Source: Sphingobium chlorophenolicum
Lineage (GTDB): Bacteria; Pseudomonadota; Alphaproteobacteria; Sphingomonadales; Sphingomonadaceae
Length of the DNA stretch: 36,037 nucleotides
NCBI RefSeq assembly: GCF_000722875.1
Contig: NZ_JFHR01000052.1
Span: forward strand, 1-36,037
Reading direction: 5' to 3'
Shown here piece after piece: positions 1 to 6,666 of the stretch. The notes under the pieces were generated by a model, which made no database searches, was not told the DNA's origin, and saw nothing but the letters and a program-made list of their open reading frames with translations. Positions within the stretch are counted from its first letter, which is position 1. Every line of letters begins with the position of its first letter. The translations under genes and the position numbers were made by a program.

Positions 1-86
1 GCCGAACGGCCTCGGTCCCCAACTTTACCGGGAAGCACGGGGCGAACCCGCTCCCACTGCTCGTCGCTTAATCCGTGTCGATCCAA
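1..86 (-). pseudogene. IS5-type transposase, N-terminal end (runs off window)
   Basis: Read leftward from a TTG at 86, the frame gives LDRHGLSDEQWERVRPVLPG, followed by a KVGDRGRS-like stretch, and runs off the window edge. This matches the start of the DDE transposases of the IS5 family (DUF4096-type N-terminus, DEQWxxxxPLLPG). Only about 28 residues are visible, so the group within IS5 and whether the gene is intact cannot be judged. A GGGAG-like sequence lies just before the TTG. It sits beside a TetR gene that lacks its 5' half, so the element probably inserted there. Confidence 0.75.
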
Positions 87-146
87 GATGGCGCTCCCTT
101 CGCCAGTCTTGAATCCGATCCGCGCGGAAAAAGGAATCCCTTAAAT
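87..146. mobile_element. Terminal segment of the IS5-type element
   Basis: This is the noncoding stretch between the transposase start and the truncated TetR gene. An AT-richer segment around 128-146 (GGAAAAAGGAATCCCTTAA) probably holds the terminal inverted repeat. The exact end cannot be fixed because the other end of the element lies outside the window. The junction is inferred to be about 139-146, because TetR-like coding sense is recognisable only from about 160 onward. Confidence 0.45.
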
Positions 147-559
147 GTCCACACGCCTTAGTGATCGATGAGATCAAAGGACGAGATCTGCGCGAAACGC
201 TGATCGCATTCGGTGAACATCTGATGGGCGCCTATATGTCGCCGGCGCTGATTGGCGTTTATCGGACAGTGGTTGCGGAAGCCAATCGGTATCCGACGCT
301 CGGAAGGACGTTCTACGAGAACGGGCCAGCGCGGGCGACGGGGCGACTCGCGGAGGTGCTTGAAGCTGCAGAGGCGCGTGGCGAGATCGATGCCGATGAC
401 TGCTTCCGAGCCGCGAGCCATTTCGTGGGCATGATCCGCGACAACCTCCACCTTCAGGTCGTTCTCGGGCTGCGACCGCCTCCTGATGCGGATGAGGCAC
501 GCATCGCCGTCCTTTCGGCTGTCGACGTCTTCCTCAATGGAGTGGCATCACACCGGTAG
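146..559 (+). pseudogene. TetR-family regulator, 5'-truncated (C-terminal ligand domain only)
   Basis: The frame is open from the IS junction and recognisable from about 161 (VIDEIKGRDLRETLIAFGEH) to a TAG at 557-559. It corresponds to the AefR-type C-terminal domain of TetR regulators, with the family-typical stretch VVAEANRYPTLGRTFYENGP. The whole N-terminal helix-turn-helix (about 60-80 residues) is missing and is replaced by the end of an IS5-type element. Without it the product cannot bind DNA as a normal TetR protein. The intact TetR at 1409-2026 has the same kind of C-terminal domain, so this may be a decayed paralogue. The 3' end overlaps the convergent small gene at 534-740 by 26 bases. 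Confidence 0.75.
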
Positions 560-740
560 CGATATCGAACGCATGGTTTCTCATTTCGCGGCCTTGGCTA
601 TTCGCGCTTTGAGCCTGGCGCGCGCGCTCGATGACCTTCCGAACGTCCTCTGCCGTCACTCCATCGCGCTGCATGACCAGCTGCACGATGGGATCGGCGA
701 GAAGTTCATCAAGCGTGAGTTCCTTGTGGGGTTCGGCCAT
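534..740 (-). CDS. Small conserved hypothetical protein (68 aa)
   Basis: The product is a soluble 68-residue protein beginning MAEPHKELTLDELLADPIVQ. The pattern LDELLxDPxxQLVMxRDGVxxEDVRxxxERAR resembles a widespread family of small uncharacterised alphaproteobacterial proteins. I know of no established function. Residues 8-45 look fully helical, with no transmembrane segment and no metal-binding motif. It lies on the same strand as the SPW-repeat gene, from which it is separated by a strong hairpin, so it may have its own promoter. The last 10 or so codons overlap the 3' end of the broken TetR gene. Confidence that it is a real gene is fair, because the N-terminal half looks conserved. Confidence 0.6.
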   Translation of the reverse strand: MAEPHKELTLDELLADPIVQLVMQRDGVTAEDVRKVIERARQAQSANSQGREMRNHAFDIATGVMPLH

Positions 741-774
741 GAGCTCTCCCTACTCAGTTTGCTGGCAGCACCTT

Positions 775-804
775 GAGGGGAGAGCCACATTGGGCTCTCC
801 CCTC
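775..804 (-). terminator. Perfect 12-bp stem hairpin between SPW gene and small gene
   Basis: GAGGGGAGAGCC (775-786) and GGCTCTCCCCTC (793-804) pair perfectly around a 6-base loop. It lies 19 bases past the end of the SPW-repeat gene on the minus strand and before the small gene at 740. There is no clear T-run on either side, so it may attenuate transcription or stabilise RNA instead of acting as a classical terminator. Confidence 0.5.
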
Positions 805-822
805 ATCATCCTTCTGGACAAG

Positions 823-1194
823 TCAGCGGCCGTGGGCTGGGCGGTCGTGGGTGATGCCCTGAGACCGTCGCGAGGACATGAGCTGCACCGTCGCGATGGC
901 GGCGACGCAGATGCCGATTAGAACGTGGGTCCACATCGCCGCCTGGGCAGCGCCGAAGCCGAGCGCGAACGGCGCGGCGATCGCCCAGCAGCCGAGCGCG
1001 ATATTGGACCATTCCGCCCACGCACCGTAGCGACCGAGGGCGACGGCCGAGCAGCAGACGATGAGTAGGCCGACGATACCCGCGTTCCACGCCGCGGCAG
1101 GGAGTGCGCCGAACGCGAATGCCGCGCAGGCGAGACCGAGCCCGAGGAGCAGATTGGTCCACTCGAGGCCCTTGCTTGGTACTTCCGCTTTCAT
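823..1194 (-). CDS. SPW-repeat membrane protein
   Basis: The product is 123 residues with four hydrophobic segments, at about 12-32, 34-53, 64-84 and 86-106. The two halves resemble each other (EWTNLLLGLGLACAAFAFG and EWSNIALGCWAIAAPFALG), each followed by a W-rich segment. This internal duplication is the hallmark of the SPW repeat family (PF03779), small inner-membrane proteins of unknown role. An AAGGAGAT-like ribosome site precedes the ATG. The gene is divergent from the TetR gene at 1409, across a 214-base region with operator-like palindromes, so control by that TetR is likely (inference). Confidence 0.8.
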   Translation of the reverse strand: MKAEVPSKGLEWTNLLLGLGLACAAFAFGALPAAAWNAGIVGLLIVCCSAVALGRYGAWAEWSNIALGCWAIAAPFALGFGAAQAAMWTHVLIGICVAAIATVQLMSSRRSQGITHDRPAHGR

Positions 1195-1220
1195 TTCCTA
1201 TCTCCTTCTATGTGCGGTCC

Positions 1221-1236
1221 GGTAACGTACCGTACC
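1221..1236. promoter_or_regulatory. Operator-like site, GGTAACGTACCGTACC
   Basis: This 16-base element lies just upstream of the SPW-repeat gene in the region divergent to the TetR gene. The same element with two changes (GGTAATGTACAGTACC) lies 60 bases upstream of the amidase at 24533-26005. The partial dyad symmetry (GGTA...TACC around a GTAC core) suits a dimeric TetR repressor. That the neighbouring TetR binds it is inference. Confidence 0.5.
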
Positions 1237-1352
1237 ACCTCCTTAACTTCGTGGGGGTGGATAGGGTTCCAGAGGGATTTCGGCGGATGGCGCAAAAGTG
1301 TCCAGGATGTCCGACGTCGCTTCGCCGGCAAGGTTCGCGCAAACGCAACGTG

Positions 1353-1375
1353 GGAGACGGAACCGTACCGTCTCC
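1353..1375. promoter_or_regulatory. Inverted repeat upstream of tetR (probable autoregulatory operator)
   Basis: The arms GGAGACGG and CCGTCTCC (8 of 8 complementary) flank AACCGTA. The site ends 34 bases before the TetR start codon. It contains CGTACCGT, shared with the element at 1221-1236. An inverted repeat of this size and position is typical of TetR autoregulation, but binding has not been shown here. Confidence 0.5.
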
Positions 1376-1408
1376 TGTAGATTCAACAGACACAAACGGA
1401 GGTTAGAT

Positions 1409-2026
1409 TTGTTGGAAAATGGTCATGATCGGCGATCGGCGCAGCGACGCGAGGAAATCCTAGCAACCGCCACAGAGGTCTTTTTCGCAAAGGGCTTCTC
1501 AAGGACGTCGATCGACGACGTGTTGGAGCGTATCGGCGGTTCCAAGCGCACGCTGTACCGACACTTCCCGGGGAAGGAGGCGCTGTTCACTGCCATCGTC
1601 ACTACGTTCTCGGACCGGGCTTCGAACTTTGCGCCAGTGACGCAATCGGGCGAGTTGCGGCCCCTCCTGCTTGAACTGGGGCAGCACTATCTGGAGAACC
1701 TGCTGTCGAAAGACGTCGTCGCCATGTTCCGAATGGCCGTCGCGGAAGCGCCCCACTTCCCGGAAGTAACGAAGGTCGTCTACGAGAATGGGCCAAAGCG
1801 TGCTTGTGAGCTGCTCGCGAAGAAATTTTCCGAGTACAATGTCAGCGGCAAGGAGAAGATTGAAGATCCTGCTGAAGCCGCCCAAGCGTTTCTGGCGGCG
1901 CTTCGAGGCGACCTCTTTTTCAGAGTGCTATTGACGGCCTATGAGCCGACGTCGACGCAAGTTAAGAAAAGCGTAGCTGCAGCAGCCGACCAGTTCGTCA
2001 AATCCCATGTGACGGGCGGTAAGTGA
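1409..2026 (+). CDS. TetR/AcrR-family regulator with AefR-type C-terminal domain
   Basis: The product is 205 residues if translation starts at TTG 1409, chosen because GGAGG (1398-1402) sits 6 bases upstream and the TetR domain begins shortly after. The HTH domain covers about residues 14-60 (RREEILATATEVFFAKGFSR, then IDDVLERIGGSKRTLYRHFP). The C-terminal ligand domain contains FRMAVAEAPHFPEV and YENGPKR, as in AefR-like regulators. It probably represses a divergent or distant target until a small hydrophobic ligand binds. It is divergent from the SPW gene and is followed, after 3 bases, by the convergent PAP2 gene. Its likely operators are at 1221 and 1353, with a matching site upstream of the amidase at 26 kb. 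Confidence 0.85.
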   Translation: MLENGHDRRSAQRREEILATATEVFFAKGFSRTSIDDVLERIGGSKRTLYRHFPGKEALFTAIVTTFSDRASNFAPVTQSGELRPLLLELGQHYLENLLSKDVVAMFRMAVAEAPHFPEVTKVVYENGPKRACELLAKKFSEYNVSGKEKIEDPAEAAQAFLAALRGDLFFRVLLTAYEPTSTQVKKSVAAAADQFVKSHVTGGK

Positions 2027-2029
2027 GCG

Positions 2030-2758
2030 TCATCCTGGAGCAGGCCCTTTCCGATTCATCGATTGGAGTAGCGCTTGTAAGGCGCAGTGCACGATCAACA
2101 TGACGAGTGCGACAAGAAGCATGGACATGAGCGTGTCCGAGAGAAAGTGGGCGCCGAAGGCAATCCGATTCAGCGAAAAGGCGAGCGCCAGTACAACGAA
2201 TAACGCCGCTACTGCTTGTCGCGCACGACGGCGGGTCGATGGAATTATCGTCACAAGTGACAACATGGCCACCGCCGAGGCGGCCTCTCCGGACGTGAAC
2301 GAGCAATTGCGGATGCATTCGGTGGAGAGTTCCCAGGCATGGGTGAACGACTTCTCCCCGCCGAAGTGGAGCACATCACGGGGCCTTGCGCGGCCCATCC
2401 CGTTCTTAAGCATCCAGTTGACCACAAGGCCGGGCCCCACGGCATACACAAGAATTGGAAATAGGAAATCGAACGCCCGCGGCTGATCCGTTCGGCTGAA
2501 CATGACTAAGCCAATGACGGCAACGCAAAGTCCGCCGATCAAGATCCAGTCGTTCAATCCTCGAATTAGGGTCAGAATTTCCGATGAAGCTAGATGGAAT
2601 GTTCGGGTGTCGTCGAAAAATGCTCTCGAAGCGTTCAGGTCGATCTCTGGCATCATGACGAATACCAAAGTTACAATGCTCATTGTCCCGAGCAAGACCG
2701 CTGCCCATTTGGTCGCGGAGAGCGGGAGCGCGATCGGGCGGGAGGTCGGAAATTCCAT
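2030..2758 (-). CDS. PAP2-family membrane phosphatase
   Basis: The product is 242 residues from the ATG at 2758. That start is preferred because the upstream gene ends at 2770 and GGGGCG lies before the ATG. Six hydrophobic segments are visible. The three phosphatidic-acid phosphatase signatures are present: KNGMGRARP, CSFTSGEAAS (a variant of the usual PSGH motif, with Glu after Gly) and NRIAFGAHFLSD with its catalytic His. Family members dephosphorylate lipid phosphates or undecaprenyl pyrophosphate at the periplasmic face; the substrate here is unknown. The usual His of PSGH is replaced by Glu, which may alter activity. It is the last gene of a leftward run that begins with the multicopper oxidase. 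Confidence 0.85.
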   Translation of the reverse strand: MEFPTSRPIALPLSATKWAAVLLGTMSIVTLVFVMMPEIDLNASRAFFDDTRTFHLASSEILTLIRGLNDWILIGGLCVAVIGLVMFSRTDQPRAFDFLFPILVYAVGPGLVVNWMLKNGMGRARPRDVLHFGGEKSFTHAWELSTECIRNCSFTSGEAASAVAMLSLVTIIPSTRRRARQAVAALFVVLALAFSLNRIAFGAHFLSDTLMSMLLVALVMLIVHCALQALLQSMNRKGPAPG

Positions 2759-2769
2759 GTCGGTCGCCC

Positions 2770-3105
2770 CTACGCTGCCCAAAACGATAAGAAGTAGCGT
2801 GAGACATCCTTCGCCCAGACGTTGGCCATCAGCACCGAGCCCGTGAACGCTCCAAGGCTGAACCATAACCATGATGTCGCCTGGGTCACGTTCGAACGAA
2901 CGATATAGGCGGTGGTGATGGAAATGGCGGAGCCGATTGCGGCCCAGATCAGCAGTCCTTCCGGACTCACGGGCTCTCCGAAATGGGTGACGTGGCTGAC
3001 GTTGGAAGACGCGAAATAGACGTGCGGCACAACATTGGCAGCAGCGATTCCGCAGATCAGTAATGAGATGCCATGTGTTATTCTTACGATCTGGCCGTTC
3101 GCCAT
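2770..3105 (-). CDS. Hypothetical small membrane protein (111 aa)
   Basis: The product has three probable transmembrane helices, at about residues 9-29, 49-69 and 77-98. I do not recognise a named family. It lies 89 bases after the DUF3159-like gene and 11 bases before the PAP2 start, in the same direction, so it probably belongs to the same transcript. The C-terminal end FLSFWAA has no evident signature. No signal peptide, cysteine pairs or metal ligands suggest a function. Confidence 0.65.
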   Translation of the reverse strand: MANGQIVRITHGISLLICGIAAANVVPHVYFASSNVSHVTHFGEPVSPEGLLIWAAIGSAISITTAYIVRSNVTQATSWLWFSLGAFTGSVLMANVWAKDVSRYFLSFWAA

Positions 3106-3194
3106 GTCACTCCGTTACATGTCTTGGACTCTATTTCTGGTGACAATATTGTAAATCCGGCGAAATTCCGGTGCGAGACGGAAAAACTGCCCTT

Positions 3195-3848
3195 TTATGA
3201 TTGCGATTGCCGTGGGTCGCTCTCCGGAGCGGAAAGCGAAAACACCTCGCCCTCCCGGCGTGGTGTGAGGTGTTTGACTTCCTTACGTGCGAAAAAAAGC
3301 GTCGCGGCGACAAGTGTGGCGAAGATCGGCCCGGTTGCTACGTGGATCGCCGCGAGGACAGCCGGTGCGTCGGCCAAGTAGAACATCGCTTGCAAGCCGA
3401 AATTGACGACGTTGATCGCGACGGCGGTGGCTGTCGTGATTGCGTAGATCCGGGAGAGTCTTCGCTGTTCGTGCCAGTCGGCGGGACCGCCGACCACACG
3501 ATTGAGCAACACGCCTGTCAGGGGTCTGCGAATGAGCAGCGAGCCAATGCAAGCGATCATGGCAGCCACGGGGATAAGCGCCGGTGCAAGAAAAAAGTCG
3601 CGGGCATCTCCGGTGATCGCCGCCACGCCAGCGCATACGGCGGCTATCACAAGCCCGATGACAGCTTGCTTGAGCGGCTCGCGGCGCAGGAGCCGGTAGA
3701 GAAACAATCCAAGAGCCGTGGCCGTCGCCCAGGCCAGTGCAAGCCATAGCGAAGAGGCGTTATTGACCACGACGAAAACAACGGATGGCACGGCAGTCGC
3801 GAGCAGCCCGATGGCGCGGGAAAGCGGTGACTTCTGTTTAGACGACAT
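3195..3848 (-). CDS. DUF3159-like integral membrane protein
   Basis: The product is 217 residues with about six hydrophobic helices. The segments GDARDFFLAPALIPVAAM and IGSLLIRRPLTGVLLNRVVG match the pattern of DUF3159-type membrane proteins (a tG.a.dff.p segment, then S.l..RPLTG). Function is unknown. The start codon overlaps the last 11 bases of the multicopper oxidase gene, which indicates translational coupling. The C-terminal 35 residues are hydrophilic and likely cytoplasmic. The family call comes from pattern memory and is moderate; the membrane topology is clear. Confidence 0.65.
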   Translation of the reverse strand: MSSKQKSPLSRAIGLLATAVPSVVFVVVNNASSLWLALAWATATALGLFLYRLLRREPLKQAVIGLVIAAVCAGVAAITGDARDFFLAPALIPVAAMIACIGSLLIRRPLTGVLLNRVVGGPADWHEQRRLSRIYAITTATAVAINVVNFGLQAMFYLADAPAVLAAIHVATGPIFATLVAATLFFARKEVKHLTPRREGEVFSLSAPESDPRQSQS

Positions 3849-5373
3849 CGAAGCGCGCCATCATGTCATGATCCTCATGTTCGAGATTGTGGCAGTGAAG
3901 GAGATACCTGCCGCGATAGCCGTCGAAGCGCATGATCACCGTCACGGACTGGTCGAACTCCAGCGCTGCGGTGTCTTTCCAGCCGCCCTCATGCGGCAAG
4001 GGCGGCTTTCCATCTCGTTCGAGCACCTGGAAATTGACGAGATGCACGTGCGGAGGATGGCAGATCGTCGGAAAGATCGTCTTCTGGCGAGAGAATTTCC
4101 AAATTTCGATATCTCCGTGCCGGGGAGCAGCATCGACACGCTCGGCGTCAAAGCGCTTACCGTTCACGGTCCAGTAAATCGGCGGAAACCGGAGAGCGAG
4201 GTAAGGCTTGGCGCCGAAGACGAACTCGCGGGTGCGCACGGCATCTTCCGGCCGCAAGCGTTCAATCCGGCTGAGAGTGCGGGGGATCTCGCTTCGATCT
4301 CTTACAGGCCCGCCGAACACGTCGAACCGCATGACCTCGCTGAGAGGGCCATTGCCGCGCAGGTTGCGCAGGACGATCGACTGCCCTTCCTGGCAGGCGG
4401 CGAAGTCGACGATCACTTCGGCGCGCTCGGCCATCGCCAGAGGCAGCGTGCGAAGTGTTACCGGGGCGTCGAGCAGCCCGCCGTCGGTTGCGATCTGTGT
4501 GAAGGGCAGATCGCCTTCTAGCGCCAGCTCCAGCGGCTCGGAATTGTCAGCGTTCAGGAAGCGTAGGCGGTATTTGCGTCGCTCGACCGCAAGACGCGGC
4601 CAGGGCGCGCCGTTGACCAGCATCATGCCGCCTCCGGCCCCCATATGGCCGTCATGCTCGTAGACTAACTCGCCGGAGCTGCTCAGACGGCGAGTGAAGA
4701 TCATCACTGGAATGTCGTGGTCGCCGCGCGGCAGCGGCAGGCGACCGTCTTCATCGTCATCAATGATGTAGAAGCCGACCAGGCCCATGTACGTGTTGCG
4801 GCCGGCCCCGCCCATGCAATGGTCGTGATACCAGAGCGTCGCCGCTCGCTGGTCGTTCGGATAGATGTAGGTCCGCGTATTGCCGACGGTCGCCTGCAGC
4901 TTTGAAAGATCGGTGCCGGGTCCGCAGAGCGATGCCGCCAGTCCATCGAAGTTCTTCGGCAGGATGACGTCGGTCGGGAAACCGTCCGACTCGGAGGGCA
5001 CACGGCCTCCATGGAGATGGACCACTGTGATCGTGTCGAGTTTGTTTGTGCAGCGGACGATTGTCGGGATGCCGCGCTTTGCGCGGATAGTGGGACCGGG
5101 AAAAATCCCGTTATAGGTCCAGGCGGTCGTTTCCAGTCCTGGAAGAATGGTGACCTTCGCCTCACGCTGCTCGATTTCATAGTGCGCGCCAGATGCATCA
5201 ATCCGGCTCGGCGCCAGCACTGGCGGTATCGGCAGATCGCGGCGAAATCGAAGGCCGGGCGAGGCAAAGGTCGCACCGGTGCTGACGCATCCGCCCACGG
5301 TCGCCGCAGCACCGAGTACACTCAGGATGAGTGCGTCGCGGCGCGAGATGGCTGGATCGTGCGGGTGGATCAT
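3838..5373 (-). CDS. Multicopper oxidase (CotA/bilirubin-oxidase type), probable Tat lipoprotein
   Basis: The product is 511 residues. All four copper-ligand clusters are visible: HLHGG (119-123), WYHDH (181-185), HPPHVH (439-444) and HCHNLEHEDHDM (493-504) with T1 Cys494, His499 and axial Met504. The arrangement is that of three-domain laccase-like oxidases such as CotA, phenoxazinone synthase and bilirubin oxidase, which oxidise phenols, tetrapyrroles or metals while reducing O2 to water. The N-terminus has SRR at 10-12, a hydrophobic stretch, and a lipobox-like VGGC (26-29), suggesting Tat export and lipid anchoring. The natural substrate cannot be read from the sequence. It is the first gene of the run with DUF3159, the 111-aa protein and PAP2. 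Confidence 0.92.
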   Translation of the reverse strand: MIHPHDPAISRRDALILSVLGAAATVGGCVSTGATFASPGLRFRRDLPIPPVLAPSRIDASGAHYEIEQREAKVTILPGLETTAWTYNGIFPGPTIRAKRGIPTIVRCTNKLDTITVVHLHGGRVPSESDGFPTDVILPKNFDGLAASLCGPGTDLSKLQATVGNTRTYIYPNDQRAATLWYHDHCMGGAGRNTYMGLVGFYIIDDDEDGRLPLPRGDHDIPVMIFTRRLSSSGELVYEHDGHMGAGGGMMLVNGAPWPRLAVERRKYRLRFLNADNSEPLELALEGDLPFTQIATDGGLLDAPVTLRTLPLAMAERAEVIVDFAACQEGQSIVLRNLRGNGPLSEVMRFDVFGGPVRDRSEIPRTLSRIERLRPEDAVRTREFVFGAKPYLALRFPPIYWTVNGKRFDAERVDAAPRHGDIEIWKFSRQKTIFPTICHPPHVHLVNFQVLERDGKPPLPHEGGWKDTAALEFDQSVTVIMRFDGYRGRYLLHCHNLEHEDHDMMARFDVV

Positions 5374-5521
5374 AAAGCGCCTCGTCTAGCGGCGCGATGC
5401 TCCTCGATTGGTTCTCGCTGCCGGCTTGTGCTGCAAGAGCTATCGCGGCAGACCACAATCCGTCCAATCGATGGTCGGTATAGCGTGGTATTTGTACAGA
5501 AAATATTGGGTAAGTTGCGGG
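5374..5521. promoter_or_regulatory. Upstream region of multicopper oxidase, with a GTAC half-site
   Basis: This region separates the LysR 3' end from the oxidase start, so it must hold the oxidase promoter if the genes are transcribed separately. Around 5487-5499, GGTATTTGTACAG resembles one half of the TetR-type element found upstream of the amidase (GGTAATGTACAG). The match is partial and the second arm is lacking, so a role is only suggested. Confidence 0.25.
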
Positions 5522-6424
5522 CTATGCGCCTCCCAGGTGCAGTCCTTGGATGGTGGCCCGGACGTGCTGCACGGCGACATCAGCGTCGTGGCGAGCGTGC
5601 CAAGCGATATGAATGGGGAATTCCTCGAGCGGGATAGGCGGGGGAAAGATTGCGAAGTCTTCGCTGGAGTCGAGCGGGAGGCTCAGCGTCGGGATCACGC
5701 CGATGAAATCGGAACGTCGAACGAGCGGCGCTACCATCAGAAAACTCGGGACGACGAGCCCGATCCGGCGGTTACGGCCTAGCGCAACGAGCTTATCGTC
5801 GAGCGCCGCCCGAATTTCGCCTCGGCCGGACACGCTGACGTGCGGATAGGCAAGCCACTGGTCAAGGTCGAAGTTCTTCGCCGCCGGATGGCCCTCGCGC
5901 ATGATGACTCGCCAATGCTCCCGCATCAGCTCCTCGCGCGTGATCGGCGGCGTCGCAGTGGGAAGGATGGAGATCGACAGGTCGATTGCGCCCTTGGAGA
6001 GAGCCTCAAGTGCGCCTGGTGCGCCGTGATAGGGCTGAAACACGAGATCGATCCCAGGGGCGCTTTGGGACAGCAACCCATGAAGCTGGTCCGCGACCCG
6101 GATTGCGAGATGATCCGCGGTTGAGATCCGAACGACCTTCTGGATGCTCTGCAGCGCCTCGGGCTGCAAATCGAGCAGTGCATGTGTGTCGGCAAGGAGA
6201 TCCTTGAGGCGGCCGCGAAGCGCCTCGGCTACGGGTGTCAGGCGCATCGCGCCCTCCGATCTTTCGAGCAACGGGTCACCGAAAAGCTGGCGTAAGCGCC
6301 CGAGGCTAGCCGATGTCGCAGGCTGCGAGAGATTCAGCCGGATTGCGGCGCGCGAGACATGCGCTTCGTCCAGCAGGGCGTCGAGGATGACGAGGAGGTT
6401 AAGGTCGACCGAGCGCAGATTCAT
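5522..6424 (-). CDS. LysR-family regulator (NahR/LinR/NodD-like group)
   Basis: The product is 300 residues starting MNLRSVDLNLLVILDALLDE. The winged HTH spans about residues 6-64 (HVSRAAIRLNLSQPATSASL, then RLRQLFGDPLLER), a form typical of the LysR subgroup containing NahR, LinR and NodD, which sense aromatic or related small molecules. The rest is a periplasmic-binding-like effector domain. It is divergent from the amidase-like gene at 6667, and a perfect T-N11-A palindrome lies between them, so it most likely controls that gene and itself (inference from the usual LysR arrangement). Confidence 0.88.
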   Translation of the reverse strand: MNLRSVDLNLLVILDALLDEAHVSRAAIRLNLSQPATSASLGRLRQLFGDPLLERSEGAMRLTPVAEALRGRLKDLLADTHALLDLQPEALQSIQKVVRISTADHLAIRVADQLHGLLSQSAPGIDLVFQPYHGAPGALEALSKGAIDLSISILPTATPPITREELMREHWRVIMREGHPAAKNFDLDQWLAYPHVSVSGRGEIRAALDDKLVALGRNRRIGLVVPSFLMVAPLVRRSDFIGVIPTLSLPLDSSEDFAIFPPPIPLEEFPIHIAWHARHDADVAVQHVRATIQGLHLGGA

Positions 6425-6540
6425 CCGTCCACTATAATCAAATCAGATCGCTTGGGGAGTCGGGCATCCGTTAAGGGGATATCGCAAGCATCAGTCGGAG
6501 CGACCATGATTGCTGGGGCAGATGGATTGCTGACAGCAAT

Positions 6541-6555
6541 ATTCGCCAGGCGAAT
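6541..6555. promoter_or_regulatory. LysR box ATTCGCC-A-GGCGAAT
   Basis: This is a perfect 15-base palindrome containing T-N11-A, the classic LysR-type binding core. It lies in the 242-base divergent region between the LysR start (6424) and the amidase-like start (6667). The rest of the region shows no further gene. Confidence 0.65.
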
Positions 6556-6666
6556 GTCGGAACATAGCAAAAGCCGATTGGGAATGGCCCTCGCTGTTTG
6601 AGAGAAAAGGCTTGCTCGACCGCTCGAATTCTCTCGGCCGAAGCTGAATTCGCCGGAGAAGATAGA

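Noticed and set aside
1298..1408. N-terminal extension of the TetR gene
   Set aside because: The segment contains the operator-like inverted repeat and has no TetR homology; a TTG with a good ribosome site lies at 1409.
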